64,000 nt of DNA, taken from Cupriavidus sp. D39. GTDB lineage: Bacteria; Pseudomonadota; Gammaproteobacteria; Burkholderiales; Burkholderiaceae. The DNA is taken from contig NZ_JAPNLE010000007.1 in the NCBI RefSeq assembly GCF_026627925.1, positions 744,001 through 808,000 of the forward strand, read 5' to 3'. This document shows, piece after piece, positions 37,850-47,739 of the stretch. A program made the translations under genes and the position numbers. The first letter of the stretch is position 1. Each line of letters begins with the position of its first letter. The notes beneath the pieces are model-generated. The model was given only the letters and a program-made list of their open reading frames with translations. It was not told where the DNA came from and did not search any database.

Positions 37850-38427
37850 TTAGGTCTTGCTGAGGGGTTCGAGCCGTTCAATAGACCGCCCGAGAAAGCG
37901 ACGGCTGGAAGCGAGAATCTGCTGCCTGGTCCGGTCGGTTTCAACCACCCGGGCCAGCAAAATGGCACCCACGCACTGCGCAATCAACGCCCAAGCCGCA
38001 TCCGGATCGTCCAAACGCTGCCTCCAACTGCTCTGCAGCTTTTTCGCGCTTTCCTCCACTGAGGCGCGGACTGCTGGCCCAGACCTCGCGATTTCAGGTC
38101 CCAAGGTCGGCAGGACGCACCCTGATTCCGGATGCAGCGCATGAGAACTGCTGAGATAGCTTCTGATGCGTTTCACGAAATGATCTTCGGCCGTCTCATC
38201 CTCGCCTGCGAGCATTTCAGCGCTGTTGGTCAACTCCCGCTGGATGACCTCCGCGAACAGTTCCGCTTTAGAGCCAAAATGACTATAGAAGGCGCCCCCC
38301 GTGAGCCCGATGGCACCCATCAGGGCATCGACTCCCGTTGAATCGAATCCCCCTTTTTTGCAATCGCTTGACTACTGTTAAGGAGTTTCTCCCGCGTCTC
38401 CTGCTTGTGCGTGCTTGAGTAGCGCAT
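37850..38427 (-). pseudogene. TetR-family regulator, probable regulator of the catabolic island, one base missing
   Basis: ATG 38427 starts MRYSSTHKQETREKLLNSSQ. At 38349-38353 there are five C where six would give AIAKKGGFDSTGVDALMGAI and join the rest: GLTGGAFYSHFGSKAELFAE (recognition helix region), then a ligand domain ending RSIERLEPLSKT. The repaired length is 192 residues. GGAFYSHFGSK is typical of TetR proteins that respond to acyl-CoA or drug-like ligands. Operator 4 overlaps its own promoter, and the same palindrome precedes four other transcription units nearby, so it is the best candidate for the shared regulator. Confidence 0.8.
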
Positions 38428-38461
38428 TTTCGGCTCACTTCGAATTCAGGACATGGCACGA

Positions 38462-38482
38462 ATTATAGCATGACGATCGTTC
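38462..38482 (-). promoter_or_regulatory. tetR promoter with operator 4
   Basis: On the minus strand TATAAT (38467-38462) lies 35 bp before the tetR ATG. The half-degenerate palindrome GAACGATCGTC (about 38482-38472; core ACGATCGT 38473-38480) sits directly upstream of the -10. The -35 is weak. Confidence 0.6.
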
Positions 38483-38737
38483 AGGAAAGTTCTGCCTCGG
38501 GTTGATGCTGCGGCGCAACGGACAGCCACTTCCCAAGATACCGGCCTGCGCTCGCCAGGGCTGGGTGCCGCGGATGCCGCCCTGTACATCGGCCGTCGAA
38601 GCCCGTCTAAGCGCTGTCTCTTCTCGGCCCGACTGAGTGCCATCCTCGGGACACGAAGGCGCCCAGCTCGCGTCCCGCTCCTATGCCGTGGGCACCAAAC
38701 GGCATGCGCAGGTCAAATCACCAACCGCGAATACTTG

Positions 38738-38784
38738 TTGACATCACTCAGTGTGTAACCTAGCATGTTTGCAAAACGATCGTT
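38738..38784 (+). promoter_or_regulatory. promoter with TetR-type operator 5
   Basis: TTGACA (38738-38743), 17 bp, TAGCAT (38761-38766), then AACGATCGTT (38775-38784; wider AAAACGATCGTTAACT). It is divergent from the tetR gene and drives the acyl-CoA ligase at 38986, leaving a leader of about 210 nt. Confidence 0.75.
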
Positions 38785-38985
38785 AACTAAAGAGCCACGC
38801 GCCATCTGTTTGCGCCAGTCCCCGGCACGAGAATTCGGTCGGTAGGCCTACCAGTGAGCTGCGCGTTCGTCACGATGCTTCTCACCACACGGAGTCGATT
38901 TCATTCGGAAAGCCGTGGGGCAGATGGCAACAGAGCGAAACAACCCTGGGGTCTAACCAGGGTATAACAACTGAGAGACATCAAT

Positions 38986-40659
38986 ATGGAAGCCAGACGC
39001 TGGCATAGCTCCTATCCGCCCGGGATACCGCTTGAGATTGATGTGGACGCGACAGCGACACTGGGGTCCATGATTGCAGGCGCAGTCGCCTCGTTCGCCA
39101 CGCGTCCTGCGGTAACCTGCCTGGAGGAATCACTTAGTTACGCAGAGCTCGGCATTCTGTCTGAAGCGCTTGCGACTTTTCTGCAGCAGTCGGGATTGAA
39201 AAAGGGGGACCGTGTAGCGTTGATGCTGCCAAGTTGCCCCGCTTTCCTGATAGGCTTGGCAGCGGTATTTCAAGCAGGGATGGTGGCGGTTCCAGTCAAC
39301 CCACTGTATACACCGCGTGAATTGAGGCATCAGCTACAGGATTCTGGCGCCACCTGCATTATCGTCGCCGACCAACTGCAGCCGTCGCTGCAGCAAGTGC
39401 TGGAGGAAACCAGCATTGTTCAAGTGCTGACGGCACCGGTTGTTGGAATGAAACCTATTGTCGGTCAACTCGTGGCACTCGCAAAAGACGCTGGCGCTGC
39501 TCAACAAGCCGGCACGACCGGTGGTCGCACGTGCCAACCTTTAGCCCACGCGATTCTGCAGGGAAGCAGAGGCAGTCTTTCCCCGGTTGCACAGACCGCT
39601 CAGGACATCGCCATTCTGCAATACACCGGTGGCACGACGGGTGTTTCCAAGGGGGCAGTCCTCACGCACAAGTCAGTTTGCGCGAGTTTGGCGCAAATTT
39701 TGACTTGGGTTGGACCACCGTTAGCAGGCTCGGAGGCATCGATGGTGACACCGCTGCCTCTGTATCATATCTTCCCGCTTGCAACTGCACTACTGGCGCT
39801 ATCGCTCGGTTGTGAGAATCGCTTGGTTCCCAATCCGCGTGAGGCTGGTTCTGTGCTTGCTGAATTGAAGCGGCGGCCGTTTCAGATGCTTGTCGGGGTC
39901 AACACCTTGTTCAACAGCTTGGTGAACACACCGGAACTCATTTCCGTTGACTTCAGCGCTACCCGTTTGGTGATTGGTGCCGGGGCGTCAATCCAGGACG
40001 CTATTGCAAAGCGATGGCTCGCGGCCGGTGCTCCCCCTGTTACCGAAGCCTATGGTCTTACAGAGACCTCACCGAGCGCCACCTTCAATCCTCCTGGGCG
40101 AAGTGGGTCGATCGGCATTCCTGTGCCTTCGACCGACGTTCGCCTAGTAGATGTAAGTGGGCACGACGTCCCACTCGGTGTTCCCGGCGAACTTCTGATC
40201 AAGGGACCACAACTCTTCGGCGGCTATTGGAATCAGGAGGACGAAACACGGAAAGCGTTCCTTGATGGTGGCTGGTTCAGGACGGGCGACATTGTGGTCA
40301 TGGACGAATTGGGATTCATGACAATGGTCGACCGCAAGAAGGACATGATTCTCGTCTCAGGCTTCAACGTTTATCCGAATGAGATCGAGGCCGTCGTCGC
40401 TATGATGCCCGATGTCCTCGAGGCCGCCTGTATCGGCGTGCCTGACGACCGTTCTGGCGAGGCCCCGCACCTCTTCATCGTGCCATGCAATATGGCGCTC
40501 ACCACGGAACAAGTGGAGGCACACTGTCGCTCCCATCTTGCCGCCTACAAAGTGCCACGACACATTACGTTTGTCGATGCCCTGCCCAAATCAACGGTGG
40601 GCAAGATCCTGCGTAGAGACTTGCGTTCGCGCTTGGTTGCCGAGCAAAGCAATGCATAG
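38986..40659 (+). CDS. long-chain fatty acid-CoA ligase (FadD-like)
   Basis: 557 residues. AMP-binding P-loop QYTGGTTGVSKGAVLTHKS (about residue 211-229), PLPLYHIFP, TEAYGLTETSPSATFNPPG (A5), WFRTGDIVVMDELGFMTMVD (A7), RKKDMILVSGFNVYPNEIE (A8 hinge) and LPKSTVGKILRRDLR with the catalytic Lys. FadD family length. It makes acyl-CoA and heads the transcript under operator 5, followed by an acyl-CoA dehydrogenase: the first two steps of a beta-oxidation-like route. Confidence 0.93.
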   Translation: MEARRWHSSYPPGIPLEIDVDATATLGSMIAGAVASFATRPAVTCLEESLSYAELGILSEALATFLQQSGLKKGDRVALMLPSCPAFLIGLAAVFQAGMVAVPVNPLYTPRELRHQLQDSGATCIIVADQLQPSLQQVLEETSIVQVLTAPVVGMKPIVGQLVALAKDAGAAQQAGTTGGRTCQPLAHAILQGSRGSLSPVAQTAQDIAILQYTGGTTGVSKGAVLTHKSVCASLAQILTWVGPPLAGSEASMVTPLPLYHIFPLATALLALSLGCENRLVPNPREAGSVLAELKRRPFQMLVGVNTLFNSLVNTPELISVDFSATRLVIGAGASIQDAIAKRWLAAGAPPVTEAYGLTETSPSATFNPPGRSGSIGIPVPSTDVRLVDVSGHDVPLGVPGELLIKGPQLFGGYWNQEDETRKAFLDGGWFRTGDIVVMDELGFMTMVDRKKDMILVSGFNVYPNEIEAVVAMMPDVLEAACIGVPDDRSGEAPHLFIVPCNMALTTEQVEAHCRSHLAAYKVPRHITFVDALPKSTVGKILRRDLRSRLVAEQSNA

Positions 40660-40725
40660 CGCCCCGCTCAGCCCTTCTCGATTTCTCTCCGGCCAGCCAT
40701 GCGGCTGCCAGCACACCCGGACCTT

Positions 40726-42494
40726 ATGAACTACTATCACGCCCCCTCCGCGATCTTCAGTTCGTGCTGCATGAGCTGCTCGACGTGTCCACCGGCTCCG
40801 CAATTGCCGAAATTGCCGATCCCGACACGATCAACCAGGTAATCGAAGCCGCAGGTCAGTTCGCTACAGAGATTCTGGCGCCCCTGAACGGCATTGGGGA
40901 CCTCCAAGGCTGCACCATGCCTTCGTCAGGTGTGGTGACGACGCCCGAGGGATTTAAGAACGCGTACAAGCGATTTTCTGAGGCAGGCTGGACCGCACTG
41001 GCATGTCAATCGGAGCATGGCGGGCAGGGACTGCCGAACGCGGTCAATGCGGCAGTCATGGAGATATTCGCTGGTGCTAACATGGCCTGGGCGGCTTATC
41101 CGGGTATGTCGCAGGCGGCTTACACATGCCTGGCGGCAAATGGCTCGGACGCGCAGAGGGCGCTCTACCTGCCGAAGCTAGCTTCCGGCGAATGGGCGGG
41201 AACCATGTGTTTGACCGAGCCGCATTGCGGCACCGACCTCGGACTTTTGCGCACCCGTGCTGTACCGAATGCCGATGGCGCCTTCGGCATAACCGGTACG
41301 AAGATCTTCATTTCGGGAGGGGAACACGACTTCACGGACAATATCGTCCATTTGGTACTCGCCCGGTTACCGGACTCGCCCCCCGGCGTCAAGGGTATCT
41401 CCCTCTTCCTTGTTCCAAAGTTCCTGGTGTCGCCTGAAGGAGATCTGGCCGAACGCAACGCAGTCACTTGTGGCTCCCTGGAGCACAAGATGGGCATCCA
41501 TGCGAACGCCACCTGCACGATGAACTTCGATGGTGCAACGGGTTATCTGGTGGGCGAGCCAGACAAGGGGCTCGCGGCTATGTTCGTTATGATGAACCAC
41601 GCGCGGCTCCTTGTCGGGGTCAATGCAATCGGGCTGATGGAGGCGGCGTACCAGAAGGCACTGGGCTATGCGAAGGACCGCACACAAGGAAGGTCCCCAA
41701 CAGCATCGGCCCGTAACAGCCCGGCGGATCCGATTATCGAGCATGCTGATGTGCGCCGTATGCTGCTGACTCAGAAAGCCTATATCGAAGGAACACGAGC
41801 ATTCGCGCAGTGGGCATGCCAGCTGGCCGACACCCAGCACTTCGGCGATGACTCCGGGATTCGGCATCAGGCGGCAGAACTCTCTGCCCTGGTTACACCG
41901 ATCGTTAAAGCATTCAGCAGCGACCTCGCCGTCGAATGTACCAGCTTGGCAATGCAAGTCCTTGGTGGACATGGCTATATCGTGGATAACCAGGTCGAAC
42001 AGCATCTTCGTGACGCACGTATCATCCCGCTCTACGAAGGTGCCAACGGCATTCAAGCCATGGACTTCCTTGGACGCAAAGTTCTCCTCGACCAGGGCAC
42101 ACGGCTGGAGATGTTCCTTGCAATCGTCACCGAGTTCATCAACGCGAATGCCGATAATCCAGTCCTGCGGGAATTCACCGCCCCGCTTTTGAGCGCGACC
42201 GATGTGTTGCGGAATGCGACGCACGAAGTATCGATGCAAGCCAAGGCGGATCCTCACGTCTTGGGAAGCGTTGCTGCATCATACCTTCGGCTTGCCGGTC
42301 ATGTCGGTCTAGCATGGATGTGGGCACGTATGGCTGCGATCGGGCTCGTCAACGCCGCCTCTGCCGACCCGATCTATGCATCGAAAGTCGCGACGGCGCG
42401 CTTCTATTTCAAGAAGCTGCTACCCGAAATACAATCTCTGGCAGCGGCGATCGCCGCCGGCTCCGGTCCGATCATGGAGCTTGATTTCGGCTAA
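40726..42494 (+). CDS. acyl-CoA dehydrogenase, DmdC/FadE-like large type
   Basis: About 589 residues. The best start is ATG 40726 (MNYYHAPLRDLQFVLHELLD), which requires six C at 40742-40746 where five are present; otherwise translation would begin at ATG 40764, inside the conserved N-terminus. Motifs: CLTEPHCGTDLGLLRTRA (FAD-binding loop), GTKIFISGGEHD, LEHKMGIHANATC, the linker around residues 330-350, QVLGGHGYIVDNQVEQHLRD and ARIIPLYEGANGIQAMDFLG, where Glu in YEG is the usual catalytic base. The C-terminal extra domain is that of 3-methylmercaptopropionyl-CoA dehydrogenase-like proteins. It oxidises an acyl-CoA to enoyl-CoA, passing electrons to ETF. Confidence 0.88.
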
Positions 42495-42521
42495 CGCCTC
42501 CACTTTCGCTATGGTCTGTTT

Positions 42522-42552
42522 GGCGGCAGCCGCAGCAGAATGCGCTGCCGCC
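42522..42552 (+). terminator. hairpin after the acyl-CoA dehydrogenase gene
   Basis: GGCGGCAGC (42522-42530) pairs with GCTGCCGCC (42544-42552), loop 13 nt. It lies 28 bp past the stop codon but has no T run, so it may be a Rho-type or RNA-stabilising hairpin. Confidence 0.45.
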
Positions 42553-42856
42553 ATACAGAGTTTGCTGCATGCCGGGCACCGAAGAAGTTGGGCTCTACAA
42601 CCAAGCGCAGCATGGGAAAATATGACAATGCCGAGTTCCAATTCTGGATATACACGGCGCATCGGAACGAAAGTGCCTCGGGTTAGCATTGCTGCCAGAG
42701 CCGGATTGAGTGTGGAATCTGCCACCGAAAATTTGAACCATACCACCAGGTGCTCATGGCGCTAGGTTCTTCCCGGGAAGTACGAATACTCCAACCCGAA
42801 AGCGCCGTCTCCGATCTGTCAATCCGCGACAACGAACTCACGCACTGAATTTCTCT
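42553..42856. other. intergenic, nothing recognised
   Basis: About 300 bp without a recognisable gene between the hairpin and the VOC relic. Confidence 0.3.
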
Positions 42857-43140
42857 TCAGCCCAAAGTCCCCACCAAGGATTTTCGCTGCGAAATTTCAA
42901 GCCAGTTGCCGTCGAAGTCCCGCACAAAGGAGACATCGTAGAGCCTGACATGCGCATCCCCCTCACGTCCACCGCGCGCCAGGACACCTGCATGCGTCTG
43001 GACCATGTCAAAGACCTGCACAGTACCGTAGCGATAGCCTGGAGCGCGCAACAGTGGATCGGTAGAAACCGATTGATCCTGATGCAGCAAGGCCCTTTTA
43101 TCGAGCAGATCCTGATCTCGCGCGAAAACTATCACTAGAC
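42857..43140 (-). pseudogene. glyoxalase/VOC-family C-terminal fragment
   Basis: The minus strand encodes GTVQVFDMVQTHAGVLARGG and LYDVSFVRDFDGNWLEISQR before the stop at 42857. SFVRDFDGNWLEIS is the last beta-strand motif of vicinal-oxygen-chelate proteins, with the metal-binding Glu in LEIS. Only about one domain half is present; upstream the frame joins a TauD fragment, so two unrelated genes have been fused by a deletion. Confidence 0.55.
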
Positions 43141-43262
43141 TCGGCCGCCCGAACTGGGCTCGTTCCCGCCAGCGTGATTCGGTGCATGACGCGACGGAAT
43201 CCGTGGTAGTCGTCAATCGGGTTATGCAACATGCACCTGTTGTCCCAGAACGCAAATGCACT
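43141..43262 (-). pseudogene. TauD/TfdA-family dioxygenase C-terminal fragment
   Basis: The minus strand reads AFAFWDNRCMLHNPIDDYHG and FRRVMHRITLAGTSP. This is the C-terminal signature of Fe(II)/2-oxoglutarate dioxygenases such as TauD and TfdA: WDNRCxxH carries the second His iron ligand and RRxMHRI the 2-oxoglutarate-binding Arg. The N-terminal HxD part is not found in this window. Confidence 0.6.
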
Positions 43263-43410
43263 GCGGCTCCTATGCGAAGCGGCACGTGGATTCCGAGTAG
43301 GCGCACGAACGTGGTGGGCATCTTCCCCAACGACGCATCCATCCTGCGCCTCGTTGGCGCCATGATGATGGAAGTCGCGGTCACATTGAGGCCATCGAGC
43401 CCGTATAGGC

Positions 43411-44006
43411 TCAAGGTCTCGTTTGTGCGACACCGGCCGCCGGCCACGCCAACATCACAACGGCGATCATGCGGTCCAATTCGCCCCTGCTAGCACCCGC
43501 CTGCGGCAAATTCAAGATCGTTTGCATCACGCCGAGAAAATACCAAGCCAGCGCAGCGACATCTGCATCAGTTGGCAGTTCGCCATCTGCAATTGCTTCC
43601 CGAAGCAGACCTTCGAGCAGATCGCGCTGCTGACTCATCCCCGAGAGCGCCGCCTCCTGCCCTGCTGCCGGCAGATCGACTAGCTCGGCACAACTTCGTG
43701 CGAGCAGGCAACCAGGGGGCGACGGGACCCCATCGGCAGCAGCCCCCGCAGCAGCGCCTCGAGCCGCGCACGGGCACTGCCGCCCTCGTATGACTTCATC
43801 CTCCGTAGCACCCGATCCGTATAAGCTGCAAGTGCCATCTGGAACAGGCCATCTTTGTCCTTAAAACGTTGGTAAAGGCTTGAACGCGATAGCCCGGTCG
43901 CTTCCGTCAACATGTTGATCGATGTAGCCGCGTATCCGTGACGCCAGAAGGCATCCAGGGCTGCATCAATGACGGCACCTTCGTCGTATTGCGGCTTACC
44001 GCTCAT
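43411..44006 (-). pseudogene. TetR-family regulator next to an NmrA-like gene, one base missing
   Basis: ATG 44006 starts MSGKPQYDEGAVIDAALDAF; the helix-turn-helix is INMLTEATGLSRSSLYQRFK, followed by DKDGLFQMALAAYTDRVLRR. At 43715-43719 five G (plus strand) stand where six give MGSRRPPGCLLARSCAEL and lead into SQQRDLLEGLLREAIADGEL and AWYFLGVMQTILNLPQAG. The repaired length is about 198 residues. It is divergent from the NmrA-like gene; the space between holds a palindrome and a 12-bp direct repeat, its probable operators. Confidence 0.8.
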
Positions 44007-44017
44007 TCAAATACCCT

Positions 44018-44069
44018 TTGACAAATTGGAACAATCGTTCCATGATGTGTGGATCGTTCGTTCCATGAT
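44018..44069 (+). promoter_or_regulatory. divergent promoter/operator between tetR and the NmrA-like gene
   Basis: TTGACA (44018-44023), 17 bp, CATGAT (44041-44046). GGAAC-AATC-GTTCC (44028-44041) is a perfect inverted repeat inside the spacer, and TCGTTCCATGAT occurs twice (44035-44046, 44058-44069), 23 bp apart. These are likely sites of the neighbouring TetR protein. Confidence 0.6.
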
Positions 44070-44089
44070 ACATCTTAGAGGTACTAACC

Positions 44090-44972
44090 ATGATCAACCC
44101 CTCCAAGGCTAAGATCAAGAAACCGCGGATCGCCATCGCGGGGGCAACAGGACGCGTTGGGGCTACATTGACGGCGTTGCTTGCCGCTGACCCAATCGAC
44201 CTGGTCGCGCTAACGCGCCAACCCAGCACAGCGCGACTGCCCGAAGGGGTGATCCCATTCAAGGTCGACTTCAAACGCGCGGACACGCTTGAGGAGACCC
44301 TACGCGGCATCGACCGGCTCTTCATCGCGCACGGCACCTCCCTCGAACAGGTCGCCAACGAAATCGCGTTGATCGATGCAGCAGTTGCATCAGGCGTTCG
44401 GCACATCGTCAAACTGTCCGCCCTTGGTCCCGCGACCCGACTTCTTCCCATCGCTTGGCACATGCAGATCGAAGCGCATTTGGCGCAGCAGCCGATCGCA
44501 TCTACCGTCTTGCGCCCTAGCACTTTCAGCCATGTGCTCAAGCGTCTGGGGCCACACATCGCTGCCGGTTCCTGGGCCGGCGCAGCGGGTAACGGGCGTG
44601 TGAACTTCATCGATACCCGCGACGTTGCTGAAGTGGCCCGCATTGCATTGCTCGAGGAAATCGAGCCGGCGTCGCAACGTGCGTACCACCTGTCTGGTCC
44701 ACGTGCGTGGACCATGAACCAGGTGGCAGAGGAGTTGGCCCGCCTACTTGGACATCCGGTTACTTACGTCGAACGTTCGCCTGCCGAGCAGAGAGGCTCT
44801 GCTCGGCGCCGGACTTGCTCCGCTCGTAGCCGATCTTTTGGTTGGACTCGACCAAATGTTCCGCGAGTCTGTGATCGCCGAAACGACCTCGACGGTCGAG
44901 GAACTGACCGGAAAGGCCCCACGTTCGTTAACGGAATGGTTGACCGACAACCTAGACGTATTTCGAGCGTGA
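44090..44972 (+). pseudogene. NmrA/atypical SDR NAD(P)-binding protein, one frameshift
   Basis: It starts MINPSKAKIKKPRIAIAGAT with GATGRVG, the NmrA-like nucleotide motif, then ALTRQPSTARLPEGV, KLSALGPATRLLPIAWHMQI and VLRPSTFSHVLKRLGPHI, as in NAD(P)H quinone/azoreductase-like YtfG/NmrA proteins. Near 44793 an AG-rich run slips the frame; the proper tail is EALLGAGLAPLVADLLVGLD to EWLTDNLDVFRA, stop 44970-44972. Repaired length about 293 residues. Its gene is controlled with the divergent tetR, a common arrangement for stress-responsive reductases. Confidence 0.78.
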
Positions 44973-45021
44973 GCTCTCCATCGGTTGGTGTCCCAGGAAG
45001 TGGGGTAAGTCTTGTGCCACT

Positions 45022-45074
45022 CGCTGCGCGGCAAAGCGCGTAGGGCGTAGCCCGAAGCGGCTTGCCGCGCAGCG
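45022..45074. terminator. 13-bp perfect inverted repeat between convergent genes
   Basis: CGCTGCGCGGCAA (45022-45034) and TTGCCGCGCAGCG (45062-45074) pair perfectly around a 27-nt loop. It sits between the ends of the NmrA-like and AraC genes, so a two-way terminator is likely, though no T run is seen. It could also be a dispersed REP-like palindrome. Confidence 0.45.
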
Positions 45075-45199
45075 GCCATTTCGTTCTGGGTGGCCATCGT
45101 GAAGTCTGGATTAGTTTGATGTGCGATCCACCGAACTTTGTCCTTGAAGGAAATCACGATGACCAACGCCACTACGGCACCCCGGGGCCGCTTAACGCA

Positions 45200-46069
45200 T
45201 TAGCGCGTCGCAGCCCTGCGGAAATCGGACGGCGTGACGCCGGTCGCCTTCTTAAATGCGGTGCTGAAGTGCTGAGCGTGGCTGAAGCCGCAATCCAGGG
45301 CGACTTCAGTTGCGGTGCGACGAGGATCCAAGAGGAACTCTTTGGCCCGCTCGAGACGCAAACCGTACACAAAGCGCAATGGCGTCTGCCCGGCACTTTC
45401 GCGAAAAGCCCGCATGAAATGTCGGGGACTGACACCGGCAACTTGCGCCAAGCCCTTGATTGTGAACGGCCGCGACAAGTCGGCCTCGATGTAGTCGATA
45501 ACGCGCCGCAAGCTGCTAGGTGGGAGGCCACCGCACGGCCGAATGGCGGCTCTCTGGCTGCCGTCGACCCGCGCCAGGAGGGCGAGTGCTTGCATTGCCC
45601 AGCCTTCGGCGAACAACCCGTAAAGGCTGTCTGCATTGCGCGCCTCACGGCATAGGACCGAAAGGCCACGTTGCAGATCTTCGTTGCCAAAGGCAATCAA
45701 CGGCCGATTGAAGTGGCAGCCGGCTTCGGAGGCAATGGCCGGGTCAAGGAAGACCACCGTGTAGTCGAAGCACGGGGCTACGTCGAACTCGCCTTCGACT
45801 GAAATCGAGGCCGGGAACAGTGCAAGGTTTGTTCCTTGTGTTATTCCCGAGTGGATGCGGCGGCCGTCGAGTTGCAGATGCAACTCTTTGAGGCCGTTAC
45901 GAAACCAGAACAGCGCGAGCCGCGGCTGACGAAAACGCCAAGAGATGGGCCCGGTCGCCCGACGCGCGAGGACTTCAACATGGGTGGTGCGCGAGTCAAC
46001 AATGGTGCCGGATATGAGTTCGCCCCCAACCTCGCGGTATTCAGCTTGTGAGTCAAGGTGACCATGCAT
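45200..46069 (-). CDS. AraC-family transcriptional regulator
   Basis: 289 residues. The C-terminal 100 residues hold two helix-turn-helix units: LAQVAGVSPRHFMRAFRESA and ATEVALDCGFSHAQHFSTAF, ending KKATGVTPSDFRRAATR, the AraC/XylS signature. The N-terminal sensor domain (ISGTIVDSRTTHVEVLARRA) is not recognised. It lies upstream of no obvious partner; the BKACE gene starts 1.3 kb away on the same strand. Its target is unknown. Confidence 0.9.
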   Translation of the reverse strand: MHGHLDSQAEYREVGGELISGTIVDSRTTHVEVLARRATGPISWRFRQPRLALFWFRNGLKELHLQLDGRRIHSGITQGTNLALFPASISVEGEFDVAPCFDYTVVFLDPAIASEAGCHFNRPLIAFGNEDLQRGLSVLCREARNADSLYGLFAEGWAMQALALLARVDGSQRAAIRPCGGLPPSSLRRVIDYIEADLSRPFTIKGLAQVAGVSPRHFMRAFRESAGQTPLRFVYGLRLERAKEFLLDPRRTATEVALDCGFSHAQHFSTAFKKATGVTPSDFRRAATR

Positions 46070-46474
46070 TGCTTACCTCCACTTCGACCTTGCGTCCAGC
46101 CTCATTGTGCGCGCGGCCGATTGACCTCGCAAGCGAATCAGTCGCTGGTGAATACCCCTTATGGGGAGGGTCGCTGACGCATGGACGTCAACCGCGTTCG
46201 CTTTGCCCCCGCGCATCGTGCACCTTGGCTCGACTCGTGCTGGTCTGAAGCAATAGCGATGCGATGAGCCAAGACAACGGGCCCGCGAGGGGCCCGGCAT
46301 CAAGCACAGTAGATCGGCGATTTAGGTCTAGCCGACGGCGTCGCCACATCTCGGTGAAAGGCACTGCTGGCCGATTGCAGCGTCGGCCGCACCGGCGCGC
46401 CTGATCTCGGCGCTCAGCCCCATGGACCTCGCAACGCGATTTGCTTGGCAAAAACGCCGCCCCTGTTCCTTCTC
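46070..46474. other. intergenic, nothing recognised
   Basis: About 400 bp between the AraC gene start and the BKACE stop. It must contain the AraC promoter, but I could not place convincing -35/-10 boxes. Confidence 0.35.
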
Positions 46475-47398
46475 TCAGAACTTGACGTTCCCAATGCCCT
46501 TCAATTGCAAGATTTCCCGGGCTTCGTTCGGGCTGGCGATTTCGAGTCCAAGCCCCTCGATAATCTGGCGCGCCTGCCGCACCTGTGCGGCATTGCTCTC
46601 GGCCAGCGTGCCCCGTCCAAGCCACAGGCTGTCCTCCAATCCGACGCGCACATTGCCGCCCATACTGGCAGACATTCCTGCAAGGCGAAGCTGATCTTTG
46701 CCTGCCCCCAGCACCGACCAGTGATAGTCATTGCCGAACAGCCGGTCGGCCGTCCGCTTCATGTGCAAGACGTCGTCAGGATGCGTGCCGATACCTCCCA
46801 GGATGCCGAACACGGTCTGAACAAAGAACGGTGCCTTGACCAGACCGCGCTCGACGAAGTGCGCCAAGTTGTAGAGGTGGCTCACGTCGTAGCACTCGAA
46901 TTCGAAGCGCGTGTCATTGGCGGCACATTGCGCTAGGGCGTATTCAATATCCTTAAAGGTGTTTCGGAAAATCAGGTCACGACTGGCTTCGAGCGCTTCG
47001 CGCTCCCAGGCATGCTTAAATTCCTTGAAACGCGCCAGCATTGGGAACAGCGCGAAGTTCATGGAGCCCATATTGAGTGAAGCCAACTCGGGCGCAAAGC
47101 GCATTGACGGCTGAATGCGCTCCTCGATCGTCATGTAGGGCGAGCCGCCACTTGTGATATTTAACACTGCATCGGTGCGTGCCTTGATTTGCGGCAAGAA
47201 TCGGCCAAATGCATCGGGGCTCTGGTCCGGCTTGCCCGTGACAGGATCGCGTGCATGAAGGTGAATGATCGCGGCGCCCGCTTCGGCCGCGCCGACCGAG
47301 GCTTCAGTGATTTCTTCCGGTGTGACCGGTAGATACCGTGACATTGAGGGCGTATGAATCGCACCGGTGACAGCACATGTGATGATGACTTTGCTCAT
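46475..47398 (-). CDS. beta-keto acid cleavage enzyme (BKACE, DUF849)
   Basis: 307 residues: MSKVIITCAVTGAIHTPSMS, AGAAIIHLHARDPVTGKPDQ (the HLH pair that binds the metal), VLNITSGGSPYMTIEERI, FECYDVSHLYNLAHFVERGL, GGIGTHPDDVLHM and GGNVRVGLEDSLWLGRGTLA, matching the TIM-barrel Zn enzymes that cleave a beta-keto acid with acetyl-CoA to acetoacetate and a new acyl-CoA (Kce family). It could feed the CoA pathway of the island. It sits in a cluster parallel to the one at 17-20 kb, whose BKACE is reduced to its first codons. Confidence 0.9.
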   Translation of the reverse strand: MSKVIITCAVTGAIHTPSMSRYLPVTPEEITEASVGAAEAGAAIIHLHARDPVTGKPDQSPDAFGRFLPQIKARTDAVLNITSGGSPYMTIEERIQPSMRFAPELASLNMGSMNFALFPMLARFKEFKHAWEREALEASRDLIFRNTFKDIEYALAQCAANDTRFEFECYDVSHLYNLAHFVERGLVKAPFFVQTVFGILGGIGTHPDDVLHMKRTADRLFGNDYHWSVLGAGKDQLRLAGMSASMGGNVRVGLEDSLWLGRGTLAESNAAQVRQARQIIEGLGLEIASPNEAREILQLKGIGNVKF

Positions 47399-47405
47399 AT
47401 ATGAA

Positions 47406-47468
47406 TCAGGAAATCCGCATCAGGCGGCTTGCATTCGCTGTTGCCAGCTTAGGGCGGGTTGACTTCAT
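47406..47468 (-). pseudogene. 5' remnant of a second MFS transporter gene
   Basis: ATG 47468, with GAAGACAAGTCA upstream as in the intact MFS gene, gives MKSTRPKLATANASRLMRIS and a stop. The intact MFS gene starts MKPIRPDLAPAHSSMHRIDV. The leader up to about 47520 (TCATTGACTTGTCT, GAGGTTCGGGATGCGGCG) matches 19600-19650. So an MFS-SDR segment once separated the tautomerase from BKACE here and was deleted. Confidence 0.6.
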
Positions 47469-47520
47469 TGACTTGTCTTCTCCTATCTTCGGTACGAGGT
47501 TCGGGATGCGGCGGGGCCGA

Positions 47521-47739
47521 TACCTCGCCCCGGGTAGTCCGAGCATGGCGCGCGCTGGTTGAATCTAATGGCACGGCGCAAGCGCTCTTCGAGCCTCATG
47601 GCTGGCGAACCGCCGGGCGTTAGATTCACGACTCAGTTGGAGCGCGCCCGGACCGCTGCGGGATCGGCTCGAATCGCTCGGTAGTGCGGTCCGGCTGGCA
47701 GGTTCTGAGTCGCCGGCATGCAGATGCACGATGGCCGCA
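47521..47739. other. spacer, nothing recognised
   Basis: No gene recognised between the MFS leader remnant and the 488-bp repeat. Confidence 0.3.

Noticed and set aside
37529..38062. A 177-codon plus-strand open frame opposite the tetR gene
   Set aside because: No recognisable domain and it overlaps the C-terminal half of a clear TetR protein.
41890..41910. CCGATCGTTAAAG in the acyl-CoA dehydrogenase gene as a further TetR site
   Set aside because: It is inside coding sequence and only one half of the palindrome is matched.
44028..44069. The ATCGTTCC repeats as members of the AACGATCGTT regulon
   Set aside because: The palindrome is GGAAC-N4-GTTCC, a different symmetry, and the divergent tetR gene there is the natural regulator.
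45162..45203. A 14-codon frame MTNATTAPRGRLTH with a good ribosome binding site
   Set aside because: It ends at the stop codon of the AraC gene and has no recognisable product; probably the broken start of a lost gene, too short to annotate.
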